This document shows positions 1-8,609 of a DNA stretch of 64,000 bases, one piece after another (position 1 is the stretch's first letter; the number at the start of each line of letters is the position of its first letter). The position numbers and the translations under genes were made by a program. Location: contig NZ_AP022567.1 of the NCBI RefSeq assembly GCF_010727475.1, positions 1,240,001 to 1,304,000 on the forward strand, read 5' to 3'. The DNA comes from Mycolicibacterium mageritense. GTDB lineage: Bacteria; Actinomycetota; Actinomycetes; Mycobacteriales; Mycobacteriaceae. Under the pieces are notes generated by a model. That model searched no databases, was not told where the DNA came from, and saw only the letters and a list, made by a program, of their open reading frames with translations.

Positions 1-1208
1 TATGTGTAGGAGCCGAATCCGAACACCGGCGTCGTCGAAACGTAGCCCTGGCGCATGAGGCTCGCGGTGATCGCGTCAGCCCGCTCGAAGTTGATCGAGT
101 CGCCGTAGATCACGCCGACGTGCGGGTCGAGCTCCCGGAAACCTGCGGCGTTCACGGTGGTGCCGAACGTCTCCGCCAGCAGGTTCACCACGCCCTTGCG
201 CTGCGGGCTGCCCGCCGGCGCAGCCGGGTCGCCGCACAGGATCAGCTCGGGATCGCCCGAGTCCGGGCGGATCACGAGCTTGCCGTCACGCGCCATGATC
301 TTCTGCCTGAGCGCAGGCAGAAACTCGGTCATCACCTGCCACAGATCCCAGCTGTCACTGACCACCGAGACGATGCCCGCCGGATACAGGTCCAGCAGCC
401 GCTCGAACGTCGCCAGTTCACCGTCGGGCCCGTTCGCGGTCATCACCGAGTGCTCGGTCGCCGGAACCGATCCGCCGAGCACGGTTCCGGCGGGCGACCC
501 CGGATAGCACCGATCGATCCAGCCGAGCGCCGACAGGGAATCGGTGCCGGTGAAGCTCAGCAGGTGCGCGGCGCCGCTGACCGACGCCGCAGCCATGCCT
601 GCCATGCCGCGCGCCGAGAAATCGTGACCCTGCCAGTCGACGGCGGCCGGGTCGACGCCGGAAGCCGCGGCACGCGCGTCGAGCAGGCACCGGTTGCGCC
701 ACGCCGTGGTGGCCGACGTGATGGGCTGCCACAACGCGGCCGACAGGTCGGTCTCGATGTAGTTGGTCAGCCAGAAGAACCGCGGGTCGGTGTTCTCGAC
801 CGTGAGGTACGGGATGCCGAGCGGCGTGACAGTTCCCTCGGGCAACGCCCGGAACCGCAGCGGCAGCCGGCCGTAGCCGTGTAGCTCGCGAATGTGCTCG
901 GAGCCAACGCCGTTGGGGCCGAGGATGTCGGTGACGCGTTCCTCGTAGGCGCGGCACACCTCATCGGCATCGGCGTCGAAGAAGGTCTGCCAACGCGCCG
1001 CGAGGTCGGTCAGGTAGGCCTGCAGGCCGAAGAACACCGTCCAGTCGACGCCTGCTACGCGGCTGCCACGCGCGGTGAGGTTGGAATAGACGAACTCGGT
1101 GCGGTCCGGGTACTGCCTGCGGTGGTCCAACTTGTACGCGTCGGTCTCCATCAGCACGGCGAGCGCATCAAGCGTGCCCTGGCTGTAGTTGCGGGGATTG
1201 AAGCTCAT
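1..1208 (-). CDS. nadV: Nicotinamide phosphoribosyltransferase, truncated by window edge
   Basis: Salvages nicotinamide with PRPP to form NMN for NAD synthesis. The reading frame starts at ATG (1208) and is still open at base 1, so roughly 400 N-terminal residues are present and the C-terminus is missing. Visible family signatures are TDAYKLDHR near the N-terminus, SDSWDLW, and the strongly conserved RPDSGDPE substrate-binding stretch. It lies 2 bp after the stop of the PRPP synthetase-like gene, so the two are surely co-transcribed, and the partner plausibly supplies its PRPP co-substrate. The palindrome upstream of the partner gene is the likely control site. Nicotinate phosphoribosyltransferase is less likely because the SDSWD/RPDSGDP combination is typical of the NAMPT/NadV branch. 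Confidence 0.88.
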   Translation of the reverse strand, partial: MSFNPRNYSQGTLDALAVLMETDAYKLDHRRQYPDRTEFVYSNLTARGSRVAGVDWTVFFGLQAYLTDLAARWQTFFDADADEVCRAYEERVTDILGPNGVGSEHIRELHGYGRLPLRFRALPEGTVTPLGIPYLTVENTDPRFFWLTNYIETDLSAALWQPITSATTAWRNRCLLDARAAASGVDPAAVDWQGHDFSARGMAGMAAASVSGAAHLLSFTGTDSLSALGWIDRCYPGSPAGTVLGGSVPATEHSVMTANGPDGELATFERLLDLYPAGIVSVVSDSWDLWQVMTEFLPALRQKIMARDGKLVIRPDSGDPELILCGDPAAPAGSPQRKGVVNLLAETFGTTVNAAGFRELDPHVGVIYGDSINFERADAITASLMRQGYVSTTPVFGFGSYT

Positions 1209-1210
1209 GA

Positions 1211-2074
1211 TCAGCGCTCCATTTCGGTGAGTATGGACACGACGTGTTCGATCAGGGGCACCTGCCGGACTTCGGCCGGCAAGGCGTCGGGGTCGACTAC
1301 GGGGGTGGTGTTCGCGGCCGTGATCGACGCGAAGTTGGGCAAGAGGTTCTGGCGCCACCGCCCGGTGAACAGCCCGTGTGTCACCCACAGGTGCAGTTCG
1401 GCGGCGGGCTCCGAATTGCAGATTGCGTGTGCCAGGCCGGCGAAAGTGCCTCCGCCGTCACAGATGTCGTCGACGAGCAGGTACCGGCCCGGTGTAAGGC
1501 CGCCCGGTGCGGTGAAGCCCGACAGCGCGCCCGTCTTCGGGTCGCGCACCTTGCCCGCGGTCAGCAGGGGTACGCCGAACCAGCGCGCGACCGCACCGGC
1601 GCGGTCGACTGCGCCTTTGTCGGGAGCGATGACGGCGTCCCAGGTCATGGCGGCCAGGGGCGACGCGGCGATGAGCTGGGTGGCGCCGACGGCGTGCACC
1701 GTGGTGCCGTGGTCCGCAGCCACTGAAGACCAGGCGTCGGAGTGCGGATCGACCGCGATCACGTCACGAATCCCGGTGGCGGCAGTCAGCCGCGCGACCC
1801 CCTGCGCGTCGTAGGTCGCGTCGTGATCGCCACGCGCGGACGGCAGGTACGGCATGACCAGGACCGGGTGCGAGCCTTCGTGGAACGCGACCCACTGCGC
1901 GAGCGCGGCGAAGTCGAGCGCCCCGCCGGTGTTCCAGGCGACCGGACGCCGGCCCGCGGGCGCCGGTTGGAGGTGGCGCACGGCGACGTCACCGCCGGGG
2001 TAGGCCTCGACGGCTCCGTTCGCGGGGGCGAGCCGCCGGGTGGCGGGATCGAAGGTGTGGAAGCTCAGGCTCAT
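1211..2074 (-). CDS. Ribose-phosphate pyrophosphokinase-like (PRPP synthetase family) protein
   Basis: A 287-aa member of the PRPP synthetase/phosphoribosyltransferase fold. The C-terminal half carries the PRPP-binding loop LLVDDICDGGGTF, and the middle carries a VIAPDKGA-type segment expected of Prs-like enzymes. It is shorter than housekeeping Prs (about 315-325 aa), which suggests a specialised copy dedicated to NAD salvage. The downstream nadV gene starts 2 bp after its stop codon. Known Actinobacteria pair nadV with a prs-like gene in NAD operons, so the role of supplying PRPP to NadV is inferred from context. The start is ATG at 2074, 16 bp from an inverted repeat that probably regulates the operon. 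Confidence 0.85.
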   Translation of the reverse strand: MSLSFHTFDPATRRLAPANGAVEAYPGGDVAVRHLQPAPAGRRPVAWNTGGALDFAALAQWVAFHEGSHPVLVMPYLPSARGDHDATYDAQGVARLTAATGIRDVIAVDPHSDAWSSVAADHGTTVHAVGATQLIAASPLAAMTWDAVIAPDKGAVDRAGAVARWFGVPLLTAGKVRDPKTGALSGFTAPGGLTPGRYLLVDDICDGGGTFAGLAHAICNSEPAAELHLWVTHGLFTGRWRQNLLPNFASITAANTTPVVDPDALPAEVRQVPLIEHVVSILTEMER

Positions 2075-2090
2075 GCCTGAAGCCTAACAG

Positions 2091-2116
2091 AGATACGGGC
2101 ATATCTGCCCATATCT
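2091..2116. promoter_or_regulatory. Inverted repeat upstream of NAD salvage operon (NrtR-like operator candidate)
   Basis: Two 11-base arms (AGATACGGGCA and TGCCCATATCT) separated by TATC match at 10 of 11 positions. The site sits 16 bp before the start codon of the prs-like gene, where a repressor would block initiation. NrtR-family repressors control nad genes in many bacteria, including mycobacteria; assigning this palindrome to NrtR is inference because no nrtR gene is in the window. Confidence 0.45.
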
Positions 2117-2169
2117 TTTCCTGGCTGGTTGACCAGGAACTTTTGGCATGGGCCGGTACTGGCGGGGCG

Positions 2170-2604
2170 TTATCCTCGGCTGCTCACGTCCAACTCCTCG
2201 CGGTCCGCGGCCGCGGCGACAGGGTCCACCCAGAAGATCTGCCAGGAGTGTCCGTCCGGGTCATTGAAGCTGCGGCCGTACATGTCGCCGTGATCCTCGC
2301 TGTCTCCCGCCGTGCCACCCGCGGCGAGGGCACGGTCCACCAAAGCGTCCACGTCCTCACGGCTGTCGACGCCGAGGCAGACGACACACTCCTTCACCTT
2401 CGAGGCGTCCGCGGTCTCGACGGGGTGCAGCGCATCGAAAGCGTCGCGCTGGACCAGCATCGCGTACCGGTTCTCGCCGAGCACCACTGTCACCGCGGCT
2501 GGCCCCGAGAACGTCTCGTTGAAGCTGTACCCGAGGTCGCTGAAGAACTTCCGCGAGCGCTCGATGTCGGCGACGGGCAGGTTCACGAGAATCGTGGTGT
2601 GCAT
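2170..2604 (-). CDS. VOC (glyoxalase/bleomycin resistance-like) family protein
   Basis: A 144-aa single-domain protein of the vicinal oxygen chelate superfamily. It opens with TTILVNLPVADIERSRKFF, the classic first beta-strand and helix of the family, and ends with SFNDPDGHSWQIFWVDP, the usual C-terminal metal-site segment (DPDGH...). The substrate cannot be read from sequence. The start ATG at 2604 is preceded by a GGAGAAA ribosome-binding site. It stands alone between the NAD operon and a membrane protein gene. Confidence 0.85.
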   Translation of the reverse strand: MHTTILVNLPVADIERSRKFFSDLGYSFNETFSGPAAVTVVLGENRYAMLVQRDAFDALHPVETADASKVKECVVCLGVDSREDVDALVDRALAAGGTAGDSEDHGDMYGRSFNDPDGHSWQIFWVDPVAAAADREELDVSSRG

Positions 2605-2707
2605 CGGTTTCTCCTACGGTCCGCGGCGTCCGAGACCGAGCGCCGTCGAAGGGGCAGACCGCCGGCGTCACGTGAACTCATCGGGCCGGGGTCATGACGC
2701 TCATCGA

Positions 2708-3256
2708 CTACTCCGCGGTGGTGCCGGGATCCGCAGCGAGCAGCCGCGGCGCGATCGCCCGGCTCCACACCTCGCGGACCGCGACGCCGAACAGCACCAG
2801 TACGAACACGACGAGCGGCGGAAGATCGAGGTGACCACCGCCCAGGAACCCCGACCTTTCGTACAGCGCGGTCAAGATGATCGCCGCACCGATCACCGGC
2901 GCGAGCACCGTCGCGGCTCCTACCCGCCACCGTCGCCCGAGTATCGCCTCGACCAGCGCCGCGATCACAGTCGCGGCCAGGGCGATCAGCATCACGGTCG
3001 TGATGATGTTCGCGGCGAAGAACGGATCGGCGAACGCCGACGGCGTCCGGGTGGTCAGCGGCTCGTAGGCGGTCCAGCCGTAGTCGGCACTTCCCAGACC
3101 GGAACCGAACAGTGATCCGTCGCTGTAATCCGCGTAGCGCCACGGCATCCCGCCCATCGTCCATCCCGGCTCCGACATCAACCGGGCGACGACGAAGAGC
3201 CACCAGCTCACATGCCCGACGGCCCTGGCAACACGCATGCGGCGGATTCTATCCAT
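2708..3256 (-). CDS. Membrane protein of unknown function
   Basis: I do not recognise the family. About 182 aa with an N-terminal hydrophobic segment after a basic stretch (MDRIRRMRVAR), then a soluble region rich in Gly, Tyr and Ser, then three further hydrophobic segments (for example IITTVMLIALAATVIAALVEA and PPLVVFVLVLFGVAV). The frame stays open further upstream, but that stretch is Arg-rich and low in typical coding character, so I prefer ATG at 3256; ATG at 3238 is an alternative. It is divergent from the protease gene, with about 300 bp between them that shows no other feature. Confidence 0.55.
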   Translation of the reverse strand: MDRIRRMRVARAVGHVSWWLFVVARLMSEPGWTMGGMPWRYADYSDGSLFGSGLGSADYGWTAYEPLTTRTPSAFADPFFAANIITTVMLIALAATVIAALVEAILGRRWRVGAATVLAPVIGAAIILTALYERSGFLGGGHLDLPPLVVFVLVLFGVAVREVWSRAIAPRLLAADPGTTAE

Positions 3257-3554
3257 CGCGCAGCTGGACTCGAGTGCGCAGCAAACTGCTCTTGTCGGCT
3301 GCCGCCGGGCTCGATACCGCCGCGTCAGCGAACGAACACGATCAGGACGAGTGTTGCTTTTCGAAGGACCGGCCATTTTCTGAAAGCCGGCCGTGAGCAA
3401 TTCGGATACGGTGCGGCGTAGCCATCTGCGGGCTGGCCTGCGCAGCCGCCAGCACGGGCATGAGGCGCAGCCGGGACCACCGCCGTCAAAACCCGTACGT
3501 AAACGAGCCATGACCAATGCGTAGTCGCGACGCATCTGCATCAGTGGAGGACAC

Positions 3555-4445
3555 GTGACCGGGAACTACCGTTCTGCCCCGCAGGGATACGAGGCATCAG
3601 CACGTGCGGAGCCGCGCCGCCGGGTGCTACGCCGGACCCTCTACGCCGGGTGCGGCATCGTGGCGGTGATCGGCGTGACGTTCGTGGCAGTGGTGCTGTG
3701 GCCGAATCCGACTGTGCCAGCAGACCAGCCGAACATGACGCCGGTGATGACTGGCACGAACAACGACTGGTTGTCGTTCGATGACTTCGTGCCTGGTACG
3801 GCCATCGCCGCCGACGGTCCCGACAACGACGAGTACGAATGCACGCTGGCGTTTCTCGGTCGCGACGGCTCGGGCGCACCGATCGGGTACACCGCCGGTC
3901 ACTGCGATCGCGCAAATGACAACGGACGCCCGCACTTCACCCGCAAGTCCGACGAGGAAACACCGATCGACCTAGGCCAGTTCACGACTGTCCAAACGGC
4001 CGACACGCCGGACAAGGTCGTCGAGACAGGTTCGGATGGCTGGTCGGATTTCGCGGTGATCGACATCGACCCGGCGCTGGCCGACTCTGTCGAAGGCAAC
4101 GCGCGGATCGCCGGGGTGTATCAGGTGACCAAGGTGCTCGACCACGAATACCTGCTGAACAACGATGTGACGCTGTGCAAGTTCGGCTTCGTCAGCGGCG
4201 AAACGTGCGGCAAGGTACTCGAACACAATTCGGTGAGCATTGAGGCTGAACTGTATTCCGCCGCAGGCGATTCGGGATCTCCGGCATATGTGAAACTCGG
4301 CAACGACCAAGTCGCCGCGGTCGGCATACTGCGAGGTTCACCGGAGGGTGAAGACAACCACACCGAGTTCTCTTTGTTCGCACCGATTCTGAAGGCGACT
4401 GGCGCCTCTCTGTTCTGCAGCGATCCCACGTGTCGCGGGAACTGA
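3555..4445 (+). CDS. Membrane-anchored trypsin-like serine protease (S1 family)
   Basis: A 296-aa protein with a basic cytoplasmic N-terminus, one membrane segment at about residues 30-50 (signal anchor), and an extracytoplasmic chymotrypsin-fold domain. The catalytic triad is visible: His116 in TAGHC, Asp165 in SDFAVIDID, and Ser240 in GDSGSP. Cysteine pairs (C96/C117, C208/C218) suit an exported enzyme. The start is GTG with TGGAGG upstream. The substrate is unknown. A short inverted repeat GTGCCG...CGGCAC after the stop may end transcription. It resembles the small secreted proteases common in mycobacteria but is not one of the MycP mycosins, which are subtilases. Confidence 0.85.
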   Translation: MTGNYRSAPQGYEASARAEPRRRVLRRTLYAGCGIVAVIGVTFVAVVLWPNPTVPADQPNMTPVMTGTNNDWLSFDDFVPGTAIAADGPDNDEYECTLAFLGRDGSGAPIGYTAGHCDRANDNGRPHFTRKSDEETPIDLGQFTTVQTADTPDKVVETGSDGWSDFAVIDIDPALADSVEGNARIAGVYQVTKVLDHEYLLNNDVTLCKFGFVSGETCGKVLEHNSVSIEAELYSAAGDSGSPAYVKLGNDQVAAVGILRGSPEGEDNHTEFSLFAPILKATGASLFCSDPTCRGN

Positions 4446-4550
4446 CGTTGACGGTGCCGAGACCGGCAGCGGCACAGCTAGAGCTGGACTTGACCCGCAG
4501 CGCCCGTCGACACGAGGCCATCACTGGGCGGCAGCGATACACTCCCCTAT

Positions 4551-5444
4551 GTGTTAGCTGAGCACGCCGGCGGATCAGCAGCTGCGGACCGAGACCGCCC
4601 GACCGCAGCGTTTCAATCGCCGACGACTCCGCGCGACATGCGCCTGACGCTGGGCTCTGCGGACTCCGGAATCGACCTCCGGTTCATCAGCCACACGTTC
4701 GCTGGACCTGCCGACTGGTCGGTCTTCGGGCCGGAACATGAGGTGCGCGTGTGGCGCCGGGGCACCGCGAGGCACAAGGAGGTTGTGTTCGACCGCGGTC
4801 CCAACGGGTACGTCACCCCACGCGCGAGCGACGTGTGGGTCATCCCCGCGGGATCCAAGTCCGCAGCGCTGGCCCGGGATGCCGCCTGCGAGTTCGTCCG
4901 GCTGACGCTGTCGCCTGCCCTCATCGGCGCCCCCACGCTGCGTCCGGTCGTCGGCCGGCGAGACCCGCTGCTGCACCACATGATCGAGCGGATCGCCGGC
5001 ACCGCCGGCCGAACCGACCCCGTGTCGCGGCTGCTGCGGGAGTCGCTGACCGACGCACTGCGCCTGCACATCCTCGACATCTACGGTGAGCGGCCGACAC
5101 CGGTGCAGCAACCTGGTCGCGCGTTCGACCAGGCCGCCAGGCAGCGCCTCGTCGACTTCCTCCGTGATGGCCTCGATCGCGAGATCGACCATCCCACACT
5201 GGCGAATGTCGCCGGCATGCCGGTGGCCGGGTTCCGCCGCGCCTTCGCACGCACGTTCAACACCACGCCCTACCAGTACGTGCTGGACCAGCGAATCGAG
5301 AAGGCCAAGACGCTCTTGTCGACGACAAGGATGACGATGACCGAGATCAGCGTGGCGGCGGGGTTTTCCAGCCCAAGCCACTTCGCGACGACGTTCAAGC
5401 AACGCGTCGGGATCACGCCCTCCGCGTACCGCAGCGAGCTGTGA
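4551..5444 (+). CDS. AraC family transcriptional regulator
   Basis: A 297-aa regulator. The C-terminal 100 residues form the two-helix-turn-helix AraC/XylS DNA-binding domain: PVAGFRRAFARTFNTTPYQYV, then IEKAKTLLSTTRMTMTEISVAAGFSSPSHFATTFKQ, ending in the canonical VGITPSAYR. The N-terminal 180 residues would bind a ligand or partner, without recognisable specificity. Start assigned to GTG 4551; ATG 4639 is possible. No obvious target operon adjoins it, since the downstream gene is convergent. Confidence 0.88.
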   Translation: MLAEHAGGSAAADRDRPTAAFQSPTTPRDMRLTLGSADSGIDLRFISHTFAGPADWSVFGPEHEVRVWRRGTARHKEVVFDRGPNGYVTPRASDVWVIPAGSKSAALARDAACEFVRLTLSPALIGAPTLRPVVGRRDPLLHHMIERIAGTAGRTDPVSRLLRESLTDALRLHILDIYGERPTPVQQPGRAFDQAARQRLVDFLRDGLDREIDHPTLANVAGMPVAGFRRAFARTFNTTPYQYVLDQRIEKAKTLLSTTRMTMTEISVAAGFSSPSHFATTFKQRVGITPSAYRSEL

Positions 5445-5467
5445 ACCCTAGACCGGGCGGCGGGCGC

Positions 5468-5498
5468 CCCCGTGGCCGTGTGGAGGACGGCCACGGGG
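5468..5498. terminator. Bidirectional hairpin terminator between convergent genes
   Basis: Twelve-base perfect arms (CCCCGTGGCCGT and ACGGCCACGGGG) with a 7-base loop lie between the AraC gene and the convergent small secreted protein gene. The placement fits a shared terminator; there is no long T-run. Confidence 0.6.
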
Positions 5499-5520
5499 AC
5501 GAGTCTTCGCGGGCATTGCC

Positions 5521-5787
5521 CTAATTCGGAGTGTCCGAGTTCCAGAGATACCAATGCACGGTGTCGCCGCGGTCATCACCGATGCGGCAATACCAGTACG
5601 GGTACGCGCGGTCGTTGATCTCCAGGTGGACGTTCGGCCCATCCGCGCGGCATTCCGCTTCGGTGTTGTAGTACTCCTCGACGCCGTCGTAGCCGACGAC
5701 CAAGATGTCATCGGCGTGCGCGATGCCGGTGGCAGACACCAAGGCGCCCAGCGCAAGCGCGCCGGCCGCGGCAAACCTCTTCAGCAC
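5521..5787 (-). CDS. Small secreted protein, unknown function
   Basis: An 88-aa protein with a clear Sec signal peptide (basic MLKRF, hydrophobic core AAAGALALGALVSATG, cleavage expected after AHA). The mature part of about 63 residues is rich in Tyr, Trp, Asp and Glu with two cysteines (ECRADG and YWYCRIGD) that could form a disulfide. I do not recognise a family. The start ATG at 5787 is preceded by GGAGAT. It is a stand-alone gene convergent with the AraC regulator. Confidence 0.7.
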   Translation of the reverse strand: MLKRFAAAGALALGALVSATGIAHADDILVVGYDGVEEYYNTEAECRADGPNVHLEINDRAYPYWYCRIGDDRGDTVHWYLWNSDTPN

Positions 5788-6069
5788 GGGATCTCCTCAA
5801 ACACTGGACCAGGACCGAGGCGGCCTCGAACAAACCACGTGCAACGTATCGAGCGAACGTCACGCTCGCTTCCAGAAAACTCCCAGCCTTGCAACAAACC
5901 GAGAGGTCAGAGCTGTCGGGTGTGTCACGTCCCGCGATTCGAACATTCCGCGTAGTGGGGCATGCCAAACCTCAAGTTGTCACCTCTGGTGTACGCCCGA
6001 GTGCCGTCCGCGCCGGACCGGATGCTGTTCGACGTACGCATGTAGTTTGCTGAAGTTACGATTTACGTT

Positions 6070-6402
6070 ATGGCATGTGTGAATGAATCCGACTGGCCCT
6101 TTGCTACGCCGGTCAACATCGCGGCCTTCACCACCCGTCAGGTTCTCGAGGATGGTCTACCGGTCCTGACCGTGTTCCACGATCACCAAGGTGAATGGCA
6201 GTTCGTGTGTGAGACTCCGGACCCGATCCGGGAGATCAAGCTCGCGTGCATGGGGTGCGTGGTCGGTGCCGACCCCTCGCTGCGCGCGTTGGCGGATCTC
6301 CCAGTGGGCTGGATGGCGTTCCGATCGTCTCCGGAGCACGAGTGGTCCCGCGAGGAAATGCCCCCCGACGAGGTCGAGGACGACTCAACCCTTCATCGGT
6401 GA
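6070..6402 (+). CDS. Conserved hypothetical protein, 110 aa
   Basis: A soluble 110-aa protein beginning MACVNESDWPF. It has an alternating hydrophobic pattern (LPVLTVFHDHQGEWQFVCE) and an acidic tail (EEMPPDEVEDD). Three cysteines, including a CMGC motif at about residues 60-63, could bind metal or form a disulfide, but no catalytic motif is recognised. The start ATG is 9 bases after TTACGA; no strong Shine-Dalgarno sequence is visible. Function unknown. Confidence 0.6.
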   Translation: MACVNESDWPFATPVNIAAFTTRQVLEDGLPVLTVFHDHQGEWQFVCETPDPIREIKLACMGCVVGADPSLRALADLPVGWMAFRSSPEHEWSREEMPPDEVEDDSTLHR

Positions 6403-6419
6403 CCGTACCCAGAACCGGG

Positions 6420-6554
6420 TCACCATTCTTCGTCCTCGTCGTCGGATTCAAGCGGTGGACGCGGCTTGCGCATCACCACCACCGCCCAGATCGCACCGCC
6501 GATCAGCGCCGCGATGACCGCCATGAAGACCAGCTGTCCCGCTATGTATGCCAT
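6420..6554 (-). CDS. Small single-pass membrane protein, 44 aa
   Basis: The short frame encodes MAYIAGQLVFMAV..., one hydrophobic segment of about 22 residues ending in WAVVVM, followed by a basic RKPRPP stop-transfer and a very acidic tail (LESDDEDEEW). GGGGGTG lies just upstream of ATG 6554. The frame is open further upstream but is Arg-rich there and not credible as protein. Function unknown; this architecture is common among actinobacterial small membrane proteins. Confidence 0.55.
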   Translation of the reverse strand: MAYIAGQLVFMAVIAALIGGAIWAVVVMRKPRPPLESDDEDEEW

Positions 6555-6574
6555 GGCACCCCCGTCGTAGCAGA

Positions 6575-6724
6575 TCAGTGCGGTACTTCGTCGAGACCGT
6601 TCGCAGCGAGCGTCTCCGTCATCGCCACGAGGACCTGCTCGGCCGACCAGTCGTCTGGCGCCGAGACTAACGTTCCACCAGACAGTTCCGCGGCCGACAG
6701 ACCGTCCGAGATCCGGCCGATCAC
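6575..6724 (-). CDS. Possible short protein, 49 aa
   Basis: A short minus-strand frame starting at GTG 6724 (VIGRISDGLSAAEL) and ending NGLDEVPH. The composition looks protein-like and amphipathic, and it sits just upstream of the 44-aa membrane protein on the same strand. The frame remains open upstream without an ATG, so the true start and even its reality are uncertain. No family recognised. Confidence 0.3.
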   Translation of the reverse strand: MIGRISDGLSAAELSGGTLVSAPDDWSAEQVLVAMTETLAANGLDEVPH

Positions 6725-6823
6725 GCCGACCCCGTGACCGTGTCCGTATAGATGAGGCGAGCACGGTGCTGGATGCGGTGAGTGTTGCGCGGCGGTGGGC
6801 AGGGCGCCATGAATCGCGGTATC

Positions 6824-7246
6824 TCAACCCAGTCCGAGGCAGCGACGGACCACAGCGATGTCGCGTGGGCGGTCACCTGCGATCCGCCTCGAACTCACGG
6901 TGAAGATGGACTTCTCGATCACAACGAGCCGCAGCCCGTGCTCAGGGATCAAGATGCGCTTGCGCTCGTCGTACAGACGCCGCTGCTCGCCCCGGCCGAC
7001 CCCGGACACCGTCTGACGCCGGTCGAAAAATGGAGACGGCTGCGTGTGCTGTTCCTCTTGGAACTCAACGACCAGTCGGAGATCCGGCCAGTACCCGTCC
7101 ACGGGGAGCGTCGACCCGCGGGGCCGTGTTGGTGATGGATCTCCGCGCAGCCAGTCGAACCTCTCCTGGCGACGTGCCGGGATTCCGAGGATTTCGTCAC
7201 ACAGGTCGAGGACATAGTGCTCGTCAGAGTCGGCTCGGCTGGCCAT
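6824..7246 (-). CDS. Endonuclease-like protein (PD-(D/E)XK-type candidate)
   Basis: A 140-aa protein with GYWPDLRLVVEFQEEQH in the middle, the arrangement (PD near a hydrophobic strand, then E in a VVEFQ strand) seen in small PD-(D/E)XK or Vsr/DUF559-like nucleases, although the final Lys is replaced by Gln. A later basic helix (RRLYDERKRILIPEHGLRLVVIE) also fits such folds. It lies just outside the left att repeat, so it is chromosomal unless the island is larger than the repeats imply. Assignment is by motif only; a non-nuclease role is possible. Confidence 0.45.
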   Translation of the reverse strand: MASRADSDEHYVLDLCDEILGIPARRQERFDWLRGDPSPTRPRGSTLPVDGYWPDLRLVVEFQEEQHTQPSPFFDRRQTVSGVGRGEQRRLYDERKRILIPEHGLRLVVIEKSIFTVSSRRIAGDRPRDIAVVRRCLGLG

Positions 7247-7373
7247 CGCGCGATCGTCTCACCGGTGTCGTCGCAGATGCTGCGAAACGAGAGAACGCTC
7301 GGCCAGACCGCGTGCGGAGAACGAGAATGAGAACGCGCCGATGTGTCACACCGTGCCACATCCGACCCTGCTC

Positions 7374-7455
7374 AGACACAGAAAAACCCACCGTCACCAG
7401 TGGGTTCTCTCAGTGGCCAGGGCCGGGATCGAACCTGCGACCTTCCGCTTTTCAG
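7374..7455. repeat. Left attachment repeat (attL): tRNA-Phe 3' fragment plus terminator
   Basis: An 82-bp direct repeat, identical at 80 of 82 positions to 19388-19469. It contains the minus-strand tRNA-Phe gene from the anticodon loop to the 3' end, and the rho-independent hairpin (CCCAC...GTGGG with a T-run) that follows it. Here only the 3' part of the tRNA is present; the intact gene is at the right repeat. This is the usual footprint of an element that integrated into a tRNA 3' end. Confidence 0.85.
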
Positions 7456-7627
7456 AACGACGGCGGACAGTTTCCCCAGCTCAGCCCGCAAGCCTCAACG
7501 CGGTGACCTGGGTGTTCTCTGCGTCGGTCGCGGGCCGGTGCGCAGGGAATCGGTCAACGGTGGGTCATCGAGACCCTTAATCGAACAGGAGCGCGAGAGA
7601 GTCGGGCGCCGCCTGCAGAATGTCCGT

Positions 7628-8599
7628 GTGATCACCGAACCGCCCCAAGTCTTTATGTCGTACTCGCACGACGACGAAGAGCACCGAGATTGGGTTCTGC
7701 AACTGTCACACCGACTGCGCAGCAACGGCGTCGACGTCTACTTGGACCGCTGGAACGTCAGCCTCGGCGGCAACCTGGCCCACTACATGGAGCGCGCCGC
7801 TGACCAGAAGTACCGCGTGATCGCGGTCGTGTCCGAGAACTACAGCCGTAAGTGCAACGAGCGAGAAGGCGGTGCCGGCGTAGAGAGCCAGATGCTCTCC
7901 GCTCGCTTGTTCGCGGACTTGGACTCCGACGCGGTGATCCCGATCATCCGGAACAACCCGAACAACCCGCCGGTGCTGCCGGCGTTCCTCGCCGGGCGGA
8001 TGTACGAGGATTTCCGCGACGACGCCTCGCAGGAGGCCGCGTACGAGCGCCTGCTCCGCGAGATCCACGGAGCCCCAGTCGACGTCGCGCCACCGTTGGG
8101 CCCGATCCCCCTGGAAGGCCGCACAGCCGTCGAAGCAAGTCTGGCGATCAGAAACTCACCGGAGCGGTGGCACAACCCGGCAGACCACGGTGACGTCGAA
8201 TTCGTCTACTCCCAGAACAGCGGCAAGTACAGGCTCGGAAGCGGCACCGCGCAGTTCACGCTGGACGTCGGACAACGCGGGCTCGGGACCGTCTACGTGC
8301 TCAACGATCCCGGTGACATCGCCAACGTCGCGGTGATCAACCGTGCGCTAGAACGTGCGCACCTACTCGCCGACGTGTCCCAGTTCGACCTGAGCAGTCG
8401 AATCGTGGATGCGCGGGCCGGCGATGCCATCGCGCTACACAATCGGTACGGCTTCTGGGCTCTCGTGTACATCACCAAGGTCCACGCGCGCGAGGCGTTG
8501 AACCGCGAGCTCGTGATCGACTTCCGGTTCCAGATACAACTCGACCGGACTCCGAACTTCAGCGGATTCAAGTTCCCCGACGCCGAGGCAACGGGTTAG
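7628..8599 (+). CDS. SEFIR/TIR-domain protein, putative defence sensor-effector
   Basis: About 323 aa. The N-terminal 150 residues match the SEFIR branch of TIR-like domains: VFMSYSHDDEEHRDWV, then RLRSNGVDVYLDRW, GGNLAHYMERA, RVIAVVSENY, REGGAGVESQ and VIPIIR. The remaining 170 residues form an unrecognised domain. In bacteria such proteins are known in NAD-depleting or signalling antiphage systems; that role here is inference. GTG 7628 is chosen because the SEFIR domain begins 7 residues later; upstream the frame runs into the att repeat. The next gene follows after 10 bp. It is the first gene inside the island's left boundary. Confidence 0.8.
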   Translation: MITEPPQVFMSYSHDDEEHRDWVLQLSHRLRSNGVDVYLDRWNVSLGGNLAHYMERAADQKYRVIAVVSENYSRKCNEREGGAGVESQMLSARLFADLDSDAVIPIIRNNPNNPPVLPAFLAGRMYEDFRDDASQEAAYERLLREIHGAPVDVAPPLGPIPLEGRTAVEASLAIRNSPERWHNPADHGDVEFVYSQNSGKYRLGSGTAQFTLDVGQRGLGTVYVLNDPGDIANVAVINRALERAHLLADVSQFDLSSRIVDARAGDAIALHNRYGFWALVYITKVHAREALNRELVIDFRFQIQLDRTPNFSGFKFPDAEATG

Positions 8600-8609
8600 G
8601 GACGCGCGG

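Noticed and set aside
7341..7580. Frames spanning the left att repeat, reading RAGIEPATFRFSERR-like peptides
   Set aside because: This is antisense translation of the tRNA-Phe fragment and its terminator; such peptides are a well-known spurious annotation next to tRNA genes.
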